A stretch of 64,000 bases of DNA from Glossina fuscipes. Lineage: Eukaryota; Arthropoda; Insecta; Diptera; Glossinidae. The stretch spans positions 1,012,921-1,076,920 of the forward strand of contig NW_023998453.1 of NCBI RefSeq assembly GCF_014805625.2, given 5' to 3'. Position numbers and translations under genes: made by a program. Below, in pieces: positions 35,080 to 45,515 of the stretch. The notes beneath the pieces were generated by a model that was not told the origin of the DNA, ran no database searches, and worked only from the letters and a program-made list of their open reading frames with translations. Numbering within the stretch: position 1 is the stretch's first letter; every line of letters starts with the position of its first letter.

Positions 35080-35631
35080 ATGACTCCGTCCGCGGTCAAC
35101 GTTTGCGCTTTGCTATTTTATATTCTTGGCAGTTTCTCTGGTGGCTCAACGGATTTAAGTGCGCGCTGTCAAGTTTTAGATGGTATTAAATTGAAAAATA
35201 TATGCACCGGCTCTTATCCGCGTGAAGTTAGGCAAAGGTATGCAGATAAGCACGTAAAAACTGGTCTTAGTTATACGGTTTTCACATTGGATGACCGTGA
35301 AGGTTATTACTTGATTTCGCACGGTTATAGTGATTTAACTAAATGTGACGAGATAACGCTAACTTCAGCACGTGATTTTCAATGCAATGGCCAAGATATT
35401 CGTTTAAGATCAGCGAGACTTCATTGTCTTTTATTCCCTGTTCATCTAACCGATGATTTGATTTCGCATTGTTTGAAAGGTGTAAAACAGCCAAAGGCAG
35501 AATTTACCGCAATGCTTTATGTAGAAGGTAGCACTCTCTATGAGGAGAGCGACACTGTAGCAGGCGGCTCCCGGCTAATGCACATTGGTTTATTCATATT
35601 TCTACCTTTTAGTTTAATGCAATTAATGTAA
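35080..35631 (+). CDS. Six-cysteine, probably GPI-anchored secreted protein, array gene B
   Basis: 183 residues from a clear ATG. Signal peptide residues 1-24 (ALLFYILGSFSGG core). Cysteines C30, C42, C89, C102, C116 and C131 give spacing x11, x46, x12, x13, x14. It shares the block REGYYLISHGYSDLTKCDEI with gene C and the tail GLFIFLPFSLMQLM with gene A, preceded by a small-residue GGS suited to GPI attachment. Its last 40 residues and 3' UTR are nearly those of gene A, pointing to a recent duplication or gene conversion at the 3' end. ATTAAA at 35681-35686 is the likely poly(A) signal. The upstream AAACCAACATAAACAG-like stretch is also seen before gene C. Function unknown. Confidence 0.87.
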   Translation: MTPSAVNVCALLFYILGSFSGGSTDLSARCQVLDGIKLKNICTGSYPREVRQRYADKHVKTGLSYTVFTLDDREGYYLISHGYSDLTKCDEITLTSARDFQCNGQDIRLRSARLHCLLFPVHLTDDLISHCLKGVKQPKAEFTAMLYVEGSTLYEESDTVAGGSRLMHIGLFIFLPFSLMQLM

Positions 35632-36563
35632 AAGAAAAATTTGTACGTTATTATCATGCCACTTGTACTTAGCTAAAAATATTAAAAGAGAGATCCACAA
35701 ATACATTAAGCTGCGGATTATTAAAAAAAAAAGTTAAAAGTTCTAGTAAAGTAAACAAAATTGTTATTTATCTTACTCAATGCAGTTCGTAATCCCGAAC
35801 TGAACGATCAATCAGAACATAGCCATTCTCTTTGATTCCTTGTATGTATATAATAAGTAAGATATGCGTCGCATCTAAGAAAAGTCGTTCGCCAAGCACA
35901 CGTCTCAACGTTGACTCTTAACAGGCTTTTTTAAGCACCTTTTTGTTAAGAAAAATTTTCAAACATCCTCAGAGCGCTTTTGAGGATCTTAATGCTGCTA
36001 ATTCCATTTGCGGTTACAATAAAGTGTTGCCCATACATCTGCAGCGAAATAAGAATAATCCTCATTTGTTTGATTCGATGATACGAGATGTTATATAAGA
36101 TGTTATTCATGTTATTCCATTGTCGCCCATGGAAGACGTAAATTTTCCAAAGTCAAATGTTAATGCATTCAAAACATATACCTGACTCGCTTAAGAAAAA
36201 AACACCAAAAAAAAAAAAGAACGTATGCTACAAAAATTATTTCAATTATTTTAATTAATTAAATTATTATCATACATTTTCATTGCTACTTAGATTAAAT
36301 AAATTTGGGAAATAGATAGTCCTTCTTATAAATGGAATCTTCACTTGCTGGCTTTATATGAGCTTGATTAATTTTTTTAAAAAGCCCATTACCTAAGCAC
36401 CTTGAAACGCACATGTTTAAATATTGAATTTCCCAATGATTAAGATAAAAATGCTTTATGGTATAAACATTACTTGTACAAAATTGATAAACAAAATACC
36501 TTTGTTCTTAAGCCTTATGTCTCTTTCTTTTTGGTTTTTCAAAATCAAATTCGTATTTTTGTT
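35632..36563. other. Intergenic DNA between array genes B and C, with a decayed reading frame
   Basis: A plus-strand frame from about 35,922 to 36,185 has no ATG at its start and one or two internal stops, but reads as plausible protein (KIFKHPQSAFEDLNAANSIC, later HLFDSMIRDVI). It may be a fossil of an unrecognised gene or transposon. The rest is AT-rich. Confidence 0.3.
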
Positions 36564-36585
36564 TTCGAAATTCGAACTATCATGA
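36564..36585 (+). promoter_or_regulatory. Conserved upstream element of array gene C
   Basis: TTCGAAATTCGAACTATCAT starts 123 bp before the ATG at 36687, with the core dyad identical to gene A. Conservation in this most diverged paralogue, while surrounding sequence has drifted, argues for function. Confidence 0.55.
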
Positions 36586-36686
36586 ATTATTAAGAACAAA
36601 GGGGAAAAAGTGGAAAGAAAAGCCAAAAAATTTTTTCCATTTTCAGAGAAACCAATATAGATGAAAAACAAAAAAAAAAAATTAAA

Positions 36687-37241
36687 ATGACTCTATCCGC
36701 CGTAAATATTAAAATTTTTTTATTGCTTTGTATTCTCTGCAATTTCGGTGGTTGCGATTACTCAGGGAATTTAAGTTCACGCTGCCAAGTTCTAAATAAC
36801 TTAAAATTGAAGATCATCTGCACGGACAGTTATTCGCAGCGAATTAAACAGATATATGATGATAAATACGTTGAAGAAGGTCTCAGCTATACAATTTTTG
36901 CACTGGATGGTCATGAAGGTTATTACATGATCTCGCATGGTTACAGTGATTTAACTAAATGTGACGAGATAACGCTAACTTCACCACGTGACTTTGATTG
37001 CAATGGCCATCATATTTATTTGGAATCAGCGATAATGCATTGTATTCCATTTCATATTCATATAACTGATGATTTAATGGCACGCTGTGATAAGGGTAAA
37101 GCAAAAGCAAGGGCAGTTTTTACCGCAATGCATTATGTACACGGTACTATTCTTTATGATAAGAGCGGAGCTACAGCAGACGGTTGTCGGATTAATTTAC
37201 TATTCATAGTTGCGTCTTTCATTGTAATGCAATTTATGTAA
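36687..37241 (+). CDS. Six-cysteine, probably GPI-anchored secreted protein, array gene C
   Basis: 184 residues. Signal peptide residues 1-24 with core IKIFLLLCILCNFGGC. Cysteines C33, C45, C92, C105, C119 and C134 follow the family spacing x11, x46, x12, x13, x14. Like gene A it has three extra cysteines (C15, C18, C23) inside or at the end of the signal. The C-terminal tail (LLFIVASFIVMQFM) keeps the MQxM ending but is otherwise diverged, so this is the oldest branch of the array. A possible splice acceptor (CCATTTTCAG) lies about 40 bp before the ATG, so a 5' UTR intron may exist. No canonical poly(A) signal close downstream. Function unknown. Confidence 0.85.
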   Translation: MTLSAVNIKIFLLLCILCNFGGCDYSGNLSSRCQVLNNLKLKIICTDSYSQRIKQIYDDKYVEEGLSYTIFALDGHEGYYMISHGYSDLTKCDEITLTSPRDFDCNGHHIYLESAIMHCIPFHIHITDDLMARCDKGKAKARAVFTAMHYVHGTILYDKSGATADGCRINLLFIVASFIVMQFM

Positions 37242-39068
37242 ATGAATTTTAAAAGAAATATTTTAGTTTTTCTAATTCATTGCTTGTGAAGTTAACTGAT
37301 TCATTTAAAAGACAAATATGGGGAGTTACTTAAGATGGCTTAGAATTTCGTCTGGCTCCTAAATATGTTTAGTTCTGCAAAACAAACAAATCTTAGTCCT
37401 CTTATTAGCGATGGCGGGCTATCTTGGCGTTTATAATATAATGTCCAAATCCTTTTTGTCTTCTTTTTTCTTGCAACAAAAAAAAAAAAACCGTTTTTAT
37501 TACATGTTTTCAACTGATTAGGTAATGCCTGACCTGAAACGGCATTTTCTAATCGTTTGCATATGTTATGCTCGAGTCTCTAAAGAAATTTCTTAATAAC
37601 AAATTTTGTCTTCATTTAGCATCAATTCTTTTGTCCGAATTAGATAATTCAAATATATTTCTGTTAAAACTTATTCAAAGTAATAAATTTCTACCTTCGC
37701 CGTGATACCTTTTAAAACGAATGCAGCTTTTTCACCATTTATAACGTTCACAACGCGTGTGAATTTGCACTGAAGCTACAATGCAAGGTCTGCGCAAAAA
37801 AGGAGTAAATCATTGTGTCATAAAGAGTAACGCGTTAAATTTGATTAATCAGTACCGATATGTTGATATCACTGCTTTGATAAGTACTTGTTTTATCATG
37901 TCTGTGCTTCAGTTTGCAAACGAGAATTTGCTAAGTGAATTAATAATAAAAATTAATAAACGTTTTTTTTAGTAATAAATTGTAAAGAAATTGAAACAAG
38001 TTTCAAAAACTATATACGGGGACTTTACCAAGTTTGTGATTATTAATTATTTCTTTTTGTTGCTGTTATAGACGTTTGAAAATTAACTCGCGCACTCTTC
38101 TAGAAAACACTTTAGAGCTGAATGTATGTTTTAAAGAAAACTTTTTGAAATGAAAAGTAATTCTTCTTTGGGAATTCTCCAGAGGAAGGAAATACGCAAT
38201 CAGGTAAGAGCGAATATTTACACATTATTTTGAGTCTTTCTTGTCGGTCGACCTACCTACGAATTGTTAATAATTTGTCATTTCTATGTATCGTTTCAAA
38301 CAAGTTAAAAAAACATTAATTGTAAAAAAAAAAAAACAAATAGTGAAACATCGAACCTTTGAGCAAATAAGAGAAAACCATTTTTTTTTTTTTTAAATCA
38401 ATATAGTGTCCTGCAGGAATGACACAATTAGCACAACAACTCTCTACCATAAGAACACACGGAATATATATATATATATATATAGATAACAATCGCTGGA
38501 GTCAAATCTGAAGAAAGAAGTTGGTGGATCCATCAGTTATGAATATTTGTTCAAACGTCTGCTCATATGTTCACGGATCAGAGATAAAATACGTATGCAA
38601 ATTTTAGATTTTGTATTAAATGTGGTTAGTCGGAACTCTTTTTTTCATTCCAAATATTAAAATAAGTTTTGACGCTATTGTACAACCTAGTACTTGAGAA
38701 GCACGAATCTATGTCAACATATCAAGGCTTACTTTACTTTCATTCGTTAATAATAACTTCTTAACTATAGTTAATTAGGAAACATTTGATAAAAAAGTCT
38801 ATTGTACACATAATTATGGTAACCACTCTGACTTTAAAAGTAAAAAAAAAAAAAAAAAAAAAAATTAGTTCGGTAATATTTCGCAGGTGCTGCCATGAAG
38901 TTAAAAATTTTCCTATTTCCGATGAATAGTAAACGCAGTACTAAATTAAGGAAGATATACATATAATACAATATTATCGCATTACAATTAAACATTCGAA
39001 GTTTTTTAAATTACATATATTATTGGTCAAAGATCGGTAAATAAATTCGTGTTTGTCTGTCCGCCAAT
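37242..39068. other. Noncoding AT-rich DNA after the array
   Basis: Contains (TA)n at about 38465-38484 and a poly(A) run at 38,843-38,864. An ATG-initiated 63-codon frame at 37,781-37,972 is Leu/Ile/Asn-rich with no recognisable motif. No fourth copy of the six-cysteine family was found by eye. Confidence 0.45.
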
Positions 39069-39212
39069 ATGGTGCGTCTCCGCCAACTGTTGTTGGAATT
39101 GAGAGCGAACGTTAAAATATGGTACATTTTTCTCATAACGCTAACAATCAATGTGGTTTTGTTTTTCGTGGAGCATTTCTACCTTTGGTGGCATCATTTG
39201 CTCCTGGCTTAG
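39069..39212 (+). CDS. Candidate 47-residue single-pass membrane microprotein
   Basis: ATG in a favourable context (CCAATATGG). Residues 1-16 form a basic amphipathic start ([16 protein letters not shown]). Residues 17-34 form a clear membrane segment ([18 protein letters not shown]), followed by an aromatic/His C-terminus ([13 protein letters not shown]). Codon use is coding-like, with CTG, CTC, GTG, CGC and GCG codons, in contrast to its surroundings. An AATAAA at 39244-39249, 32 nt after the stop, fits a compact transcription unit. No family is recognised. The 5' side carries TCTGTCCGCC, a possible mini-me trace, so a chance frame beside a repeat is the main alternative. Confidence 0.45.
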   Translation: MVRLRQLLLELRANVKIWYIFLITLTINVVLFFVEHFYLWWHHLLLA

Positions 39213-39243
39213 CAAAAGCCATTTAATGCGTAAAAATTCTTAA

Positions 39244-39249
39244 AATAAA
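39244..39249 (+). terminator. Candidate poly(A) signal for the 47-residue ORF
   Basis: AATAAA followed within 25 nt by GTG- and TGTTTATGG-type GU-rich sequence, as expected for a cleavage site. It lies 32 nt after the TAG. Confidence 0.4.
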
Positions 39250-39479
39250 ATGTGCTATATACATGTTTATGGCCAGAGTTGGATACGATAAAATCGGAAA
39301 CGCGTTCCCAGCAAATAACAAACTGCGAAAAATTATTGATTTCTAAAGCGAATGTTGGTCAAATTTAATGCAAGGATGAGAAAACCATAAGCTATAATAT
39401 ATAGCTAATAAGAGTTATATAAATATTTACTTTAAATTCATAAATTAGTTAATCAGCTATAAATAATACCACTGAAGGA

Positions 39480-39835
39480 TGGAGATGGATTCGTTTTGCC
39501 ATAACGTTTAGAACACCCGAAAGACGCTGTAGAGGCTTCATAAACTCTGTATATTCTAAGTAAGCATCAAGTTCGTCTGTTCGTCTGTCTGGGTCAAACA
39601 TTCTTCTGATCGCAAAAATGAAGGTAATCGCTCCAAATTTGGCAGAAATATTTCAAGTTCAAGCCCAATCGGTCAAGGGGAATGACCACAGGCCAACATC
39701 AAGTAAGAAAGCAAAGAAATGCTCTGTATTAGTAAACTGCTCCGAAAAAACGTTACATATTCTCTTTTAATATAAAGTTTATGGGTGTAAAAGATTCGGC
39801 CTTAGTCGAATATAATTTCCTTACTTGTTTTTTTT
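39480..39835. mobile_element. mini-me-like repeat copy
   Basis: Has TTCGTCTGTTCGTCTGTCTG (about 39,571-39,590), then GATCGCAAAAATGAAGGTAAT, a block shared with the copies near 43,480, 43,865 and 44,945, and ends with TTCGGCCTTAGTCGAATATAA followed by TTACTTG, the family's terminal stem and inverted AACAAGTAAG end. Confidence 0.75.
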
Positions 39836-41584
39836 TTTTTACTTGTTGATCTGAGTTGCTGGACTGCACAGATTATAACATGTGGTTTTTGATTGCTTGC
39901 TTGTAAGTTTGTTTTATCCGCACTCTTTACCCTTTGAAAATATTAAAGTTATTGGTCACTACAGAGATCATAATTGTTTTCAGCAATATATTATTGAGAT
40001 TTTTATTATTATTTCTATTGTTATTATTGGTATTGTCCATTGACTATATATATGCATATATCTGGGTTGAACAGTATTTTACTATACAATGGATAGTGGC
40101 GCTTATATATGCCATTCATGAAATGTAGTTTATTTTGTTTATAATACCCAGACGTAAGAGAATGTATTATTATTTAAACGACAATGTGTGCGTGTAATTA
40201 CTTATGCACAAAAGTGTTAACTATTTGATGTCAATCGAATTTCGCTTCGATCATTTTCACATTTGATTAATTGTTACACTTGATATGTTAATGTGTTTTT
40301 TTTTTTTTTTATTACATTTTAAATTTATTGAAAATTGATTTCATTGAATTGGATATTTATTTGAATTGATATTTTTATTACTTAAATTATTATGTAGAAT
40401 GTGAAATTTATGTGTTCGCAACACCTGTTTAACATTAAAAAAGAGACATATGTAAATAACACATATAAAAAGTTGTTCTCCATTTCCTTCTATTATCGCT
40501 TGAATTGTTAACATACTTTTTTAAATGCGAGCAAAAAAAAAATATATGGGTAGAGTTCGGAAACTGTCGTCATATGTTTATAAAAATTGCTCGTGCGGCA
40601 TAAATGAATCTCATTATTAAATGAATATAATAAAGTGCCAAGCAAAAAGCTTATTAACGTCTTGCGCTACTAGCTCAAGTCAAAGGCTTTCTTATCAGTT
40701 CTGGCCGGGTTATATCATTGCAAAATTTTTAAGAAATTTTAATAGATTTTGAAAGGAACTTTCAGATTGATATCTGCTATTTTTCACATATAACTAATGG
40801 GTATATGTAATAATATTTGTAGATTACGACAGATTGAGGTTATGCTAATTTTCCCGAAAATTTTTATAATTTTTAAGATAGAGGTTAAGTCAACTTTGGG
40901 ACAATGTTTGGAGGTTATGTGTTGAGTTTATGGTAATTTTTTTTTGGTAGTCATTGAGAAGTTTTTAAGGTATAGGTTATGTTAATTTGGCGATAACGTT
41001 TTAAGGTTGTGTATTTATCTTCATATAGATTCACGTGACATACACAACATTTTCTACTTTGGCCGCACTGGAATCTCAAATATGGGTGTTTTTCTATAAC
41101 CATTTTTCGTTAAACATATATCAAATAGTTCCTATAAACAGAATTTGAATTTGTTTAGCTTGTTTGAAAGGTATTTTCATATAGATTCCTGTGATGTTGA
41201 CAGAAATCTTTTATATTTCCTAATGTGGAGATAATAGGCTGCTGAGTTGAACTGCAACTTAATTCTAAATGTTTAAAAGAGCTCGGTTAGGACGTTTACA
41301 GGTCTCTCTTAATGGATATAACATGTGTCTTTCGTAGTTAAATTCGAACTTATCTTCAGACCCCTATAAAACTGTATACTTTCAAAAGACCTTATTATGT
41401 TTTTTTATATGGCGATTTATTATTATTATTATTATTATTTTAATTTTAGACTAATGAATTGAATTCTTAGACTAAAAAAAGAGACATTGAGCACTAGCAA
41501 CACAGGCTATCGGCTCTATATGGCGATTTAAATTAGTACGGTTTGAAAAGAAAAGCAATTTACTTATTTTAAAATTGAAGAGTA
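39836..41584. other. Noncoding AT-rich DNA with degenerate internal repeats
   Basis: Between about 40,830 and 41,210 the motif AGGTTATG recurs in several variants and TTCATATAGATTC occurs twice (near 41,018 and 41,177), suggesting an old degenerate duplication. (TTA)n lies at about 41418-41439. The 64-codon frame at 39,934-40,128 begins at TTG and is T-rich low complexity, so I do not support it. Confidence 0.45.
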
Positions 41585-42310
41585 AACGGGTAAGAAAGTT
41601 GTATTCAGCCGCGACCAACTCTCTTATACCTATCACGGTCATCCTAAAAAGACTGAAAAAAAGAAAAGAACTAAATTTTCATTTTCTGTAGTATTGGTAA
41701 GGCGCGGCTGAGTTTTTCTGTTCCGATTTTCAGTTTGGATTATTTTCAAACTCTTTTGCAGACTTGTAGTCGAAATTTCCTTTTTGTGAAGAAGAAAATG
41801 TTTATCAAAGGATACTACATAAAACGACAGAAAGAGAAGATTTGAAACTTTATGAAGCTTGTTGCTGAGCGTTGTAAACATATTGAAAACGAATCAAGTT
41901 TTGATATACTATATATATATATATATATATATATTTGGTAGGCATAGCGAATTATTCCCCTTTTTATACAGTTTCTACAGCATCGCCCAAAGAATGTATG
42001 TTCAAATGTGTGTAGATTTATCTGCTCTAGAGTTTATGAATAACATACAAAACATTAATTTTTTTATTACTTTCGGAAAAGAGAAGTGTTCCCAGTTTAC
42101 ATGTACTGTAGGCTTGCAAGAACTTTTGCTGAACTTGAAGTCGATAGCTTCATCTCTACGGCCGGAAGAATGTTTACAATAGATCTTACACAGACGGCCA
42201 GTGGCCAAACGGACATGATTAAACCGATTTAGAATTTGATGCCGATCAAGGATAAAGACGCTTTCTTCTGGGCGTTGCAAACGTTTTGACAAATTTGTTC
42301 GGTGACGCGT
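41585..42310. mobile_element. mini-me-like repeat, near full length
   Basis: Starts GTAAGAAAGTTGTATTCAGC then TCTTATACCTATCACGGTC. The middle includes a (TA)n tract at about 41909-41933. The end has CAGACGGCCAGTGGCCAAAC, GATTTAGAATTTGATGCCG, CTGGGCGTTGCAAACG and TTTTGACAAATTTG. Block order matches 56,200-56,935 and 59,193-60,012. Confidence 0.75.
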
Positions 42311-43284
42311 TTAAAATAATTAATATAAATATAACAAATAAATATATATGTATATATATTATGGATATATGAAATATGTAATAGATACGTATATATAAAT
42401 AAAGTATATAAATACAACAACAAAAAAAAAAAATAAAAAATAAAAAAGACTACAAAACCCCATATTATGATTTTAAACAATATTAAATGAAGACGGGTTG
42501 TGTAAATTGAAAAAAAAAAAAACAGTTGAAAACCTATGTAATGAAATTGTTCTAGTTACGCCCACTTCTATTAGTTTTATCAAACACTTTTTGTAGATCA
42601 CATAATGCAGCTAATTTTTACGTTGCATAGCCAAGATTCAGCTCAAAGTAAATGCTTTTTTTTTGTGAAATTAATTTTTTACATAACTACTTAAATGCAA
42701 TAACGGTACAACTCGCGATGTTTAAGCTAAAATATGTTCAATACTTTCATTTACACGTATATTAAACTATTAGGACAAACTATGAACGATTTATGTCAGT
42801 TAGTTGGAAATTTAAACAAAACCACCTGCTTGTGTGCAATTATTGAACTGTTAGCGTAATTGATATGCATTAAAAAGAACACATTAAGCTTTCATTAAAC
42901 TTTTAAGAGAGAAAAGGAAAGCGATTTATATGAAGCGTTTGACTGGCAATTAAATGTTTCGTTTTTTTTTTATTTAAAAAGGTTTTTATATAATTCTTTT
43001 ATTTTTCCAGAGTTAACATTTTACAGCATTAGGTATTAAATGCCTTTCCATGTATTTGATTCATATTTATTTATTTCAACAAGTTGGGATTTTTTTTTTT
43101 TTTTTTTTTTTGGTAAAGCATTGTGGATCGTTTCTGGTATAGCGTTCAATACTATTCGATACTAAAAAATAACTAATATTTACTTTTAATATGAAATTAA
43201 TGGATATTAAAAAGGGGTGTCGCAAGGATCTACAAGCTGCAATACCTTTGACAGTATAGATTTAATTTTTAATCAAACTTTCGA
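42311..43284. other. Noncoding AT-rich DNA
   Basis: TA-rich tracts at 42,320-42,420 and poly(T) at about 43,091-43,112. No gene seen. Confidence 0.55.
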
Positions 43285-44060
43285 CATTCGTTTTATACCC
43301 GTCACCGAAGGATGTGGGGTATATTCATTTTGTCAAAACTCTTGCAACGTTCAAAAGGAAGCTTCAGAGACTCCATATAGTGTATATATATCCTTGGTTA
43401 TCATCAAATTCGATTTAAGCATGTCCGTCTGTCCGTCTGTCCGTCTGTGTAATGTATATGTAGTAAACATTCTCTTAGCTGCAAAAATTAAGTTGTCGAT
43501 TTCAAATTTGGCTGGAATATTATAAGTTCGAAGAACACGCCTACAGTACAACGTAAACTGAGAACACCTGTGCTTTTCAAAAGGAATAAATAATTGCTTT
43601 TTGCCCAAATGCTGCAACAGATAAATCTACAAAAACTGAAACGTATACTCTGTTTGCGATTGGAAAAAATTGACCACTCCTACCCAGTATTATAGTGACT
43701 TATAATTTCAATTTTCCTCCAATACTTTTATACAACGCGCAGAAACGAACTTCAAAAACTCCATAAAGTCTACAAAGCCTGGGCCAGTTTCAAATTTGGA
43801 CAAACATGTCCGCCAGTTCGTCTGTCCATCTGTCTACTTTGTAGTATTTAAACTTTCTCCCGTTAACAAAAATGAAGATATCGCTTAGAAATGTCGAAGG
43901 ACACGTCTACAACGCCCATATGCCTTTATGACAAAAGCTTTTATTTCGAACATGGAAAGAACCAACTGCGCCCGTTCCATATTGTAGAACAAGCAAAAAT
44001 TTGTCCTTTGTTTTTTTTAGGATAACGATGATGGATATAAAAGATTGTTACTCGTTTTAC
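43285..44060. mobile_element. Two adjacent mini-me-like repeats
   Basis: The first copy begins ACCCGTCACCGAAGGATG with GTCCGTCTGTCCGTCTGT (about 43,424-43,448). A second core, GTCCGCCAGTTCGTCTGTCC, occurs at about 43,809-43,830 after a repeat of the CTTCAAAAACTCCATA-type block. The end is ATAACGATGATGGATATAAA then ACTCGTTTTACTTAC. Confidence 0.7.
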
Positions 44061-44318
44061 TTACTTTCGATCTGTAGTTTTCTTTGGAAATCAATGTGAA
44101 ATCATGAGAATCTGATTCTCATAATATTCACAAAGCTTTGTAAAATTCTCCCACGTTTAAAACATAGAATATACAAAACCCATTTTTCAATGAAAATGTC
44201 AAATGTGAAACAACGTCGGCATATTATTTATATAGTGAACAACTGGTACAATTAATAATTGACCGGAGGTGTTATTAAAAGCTATTATTAACACATAAAA
44301 GGAAACAAAAAAAAAAAC

Positions 44319-45515
44319 AAGTAAGAAAATTAAATTCGGTTAGGACCGAATCTCTTATACCCGTCACCGTTATCCTAAAAAGGACAAAAGCAGTAAAAGA
44401 ACATAATTTTCATGCTGAATAATATGGAGTAGGCGCAGCCGATTTGTTTTATTCTCAAAATAAAAATTTCTGAAAGGCAATGTAAATAAAACTTCGCGGG
44501 AGCATGGTTTAACCTCGTCTTGTTTAGGTTCCGTCCGGAATTGTAAGTAGTCCGTGCAAAATAATTGAAGAGAAATAGAAAGAACTAAAAAAATTTTCAA
44601 AATTTTTTGTTGCCATAAATTGTAACCTATAGCTAATTAATATCGACTTAAAATTAGGTACAAATCTTTAGCAAGTCCTCCTCCAGGATAAGCACAAAAA
44701 TGGTTCTCCTAGTTGGAAAAGTATAAAACCATCATATTAGTTTTATATATAGCTTGTATCATTTTTATACCCATCACTGTAAGATGGGGATATACTCATT
44801 TTGTTTTTTCTTGGAATATAGGCAACACTCAAAAGGATACTCGAAAGATTCCGTATTTTTAATCAGAGTGAAATTCTGAATTGATTTCGCCATCTCCGTC
44901 CGTCTGTATGCCTGTGTGGTGTGTATTGTTAGCACTCTCCTGGTCGCAAAAATGAAGATATCGACTTAAAATTTGGTAAAAACATTGGAAGTTTCTGCAG
45001 TCAGGTTGACATTGAAAAAAAGCAAAATTGATCGGCGCAAAAGCGCACAATGGGGCATAAACTGAACGCAACTCAGGTTTTTTCTAACAAAAATGCTTGA
45101 ATTCTTGCTCGTTACTCGGAAATTATAAAAGTTAGAATGGTAAAATTTTCATTTTACAAAACAGTCTACTCTTTAGGTCCGAAATTGGAACCAATCGGCC
45201 ATGCCCACACAAAGTTACAAGTAATTAAATTTCATTTTTTCAATTTTTTGAGGTTTGATGGCTACGCTTGCAGAAGGCGAACAAGGCAGAATGATTGAAA
45301 TTACTCTCCTAAATTATACCTTCCCCTGCCCAAAAACGAGTGAATTCTTAAATGAATTTGGTAGACACCACGACCTGGTGGATTAATTATCTCTTAGCAA
45401 AACCAGCGATATGAGTATGAAATAAAGAGAACTTGGAGAGTAGAATGCGAAAAGCGTAGCGGTGGGTATGCGAAATTCGGCCACCGCCGAATATAACTTT
45501 CTTACTTGTTCATTA
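44319..45515. mobile_element. mini-me-like repeat, complete with both inverted ends
   Basis: The left end AACAAGTAAGAAAATTAAAT leads into the stem TTCGGTTAGGACCGAA and TCTTATACCCGTCACCG. The right end has the stem TTCGGCCACCGCCGAA then TATAACTTTCTTACTTGTT. A second internal start (ATACCCATCACTGTAAG, 44,766) shows a nested or tandem copy, which explains the unusual length of about 1.2 kb. Confidence 0.75.

Noticed and set aside
39934..40128. 64-codon very hydrophobic plus-strand frame
   Set aside because: It begins at TTG with no ATG until the last codon, and the hydrophobic stretch comes from T-rich low-complexity DNA (TTATTATT and similar).
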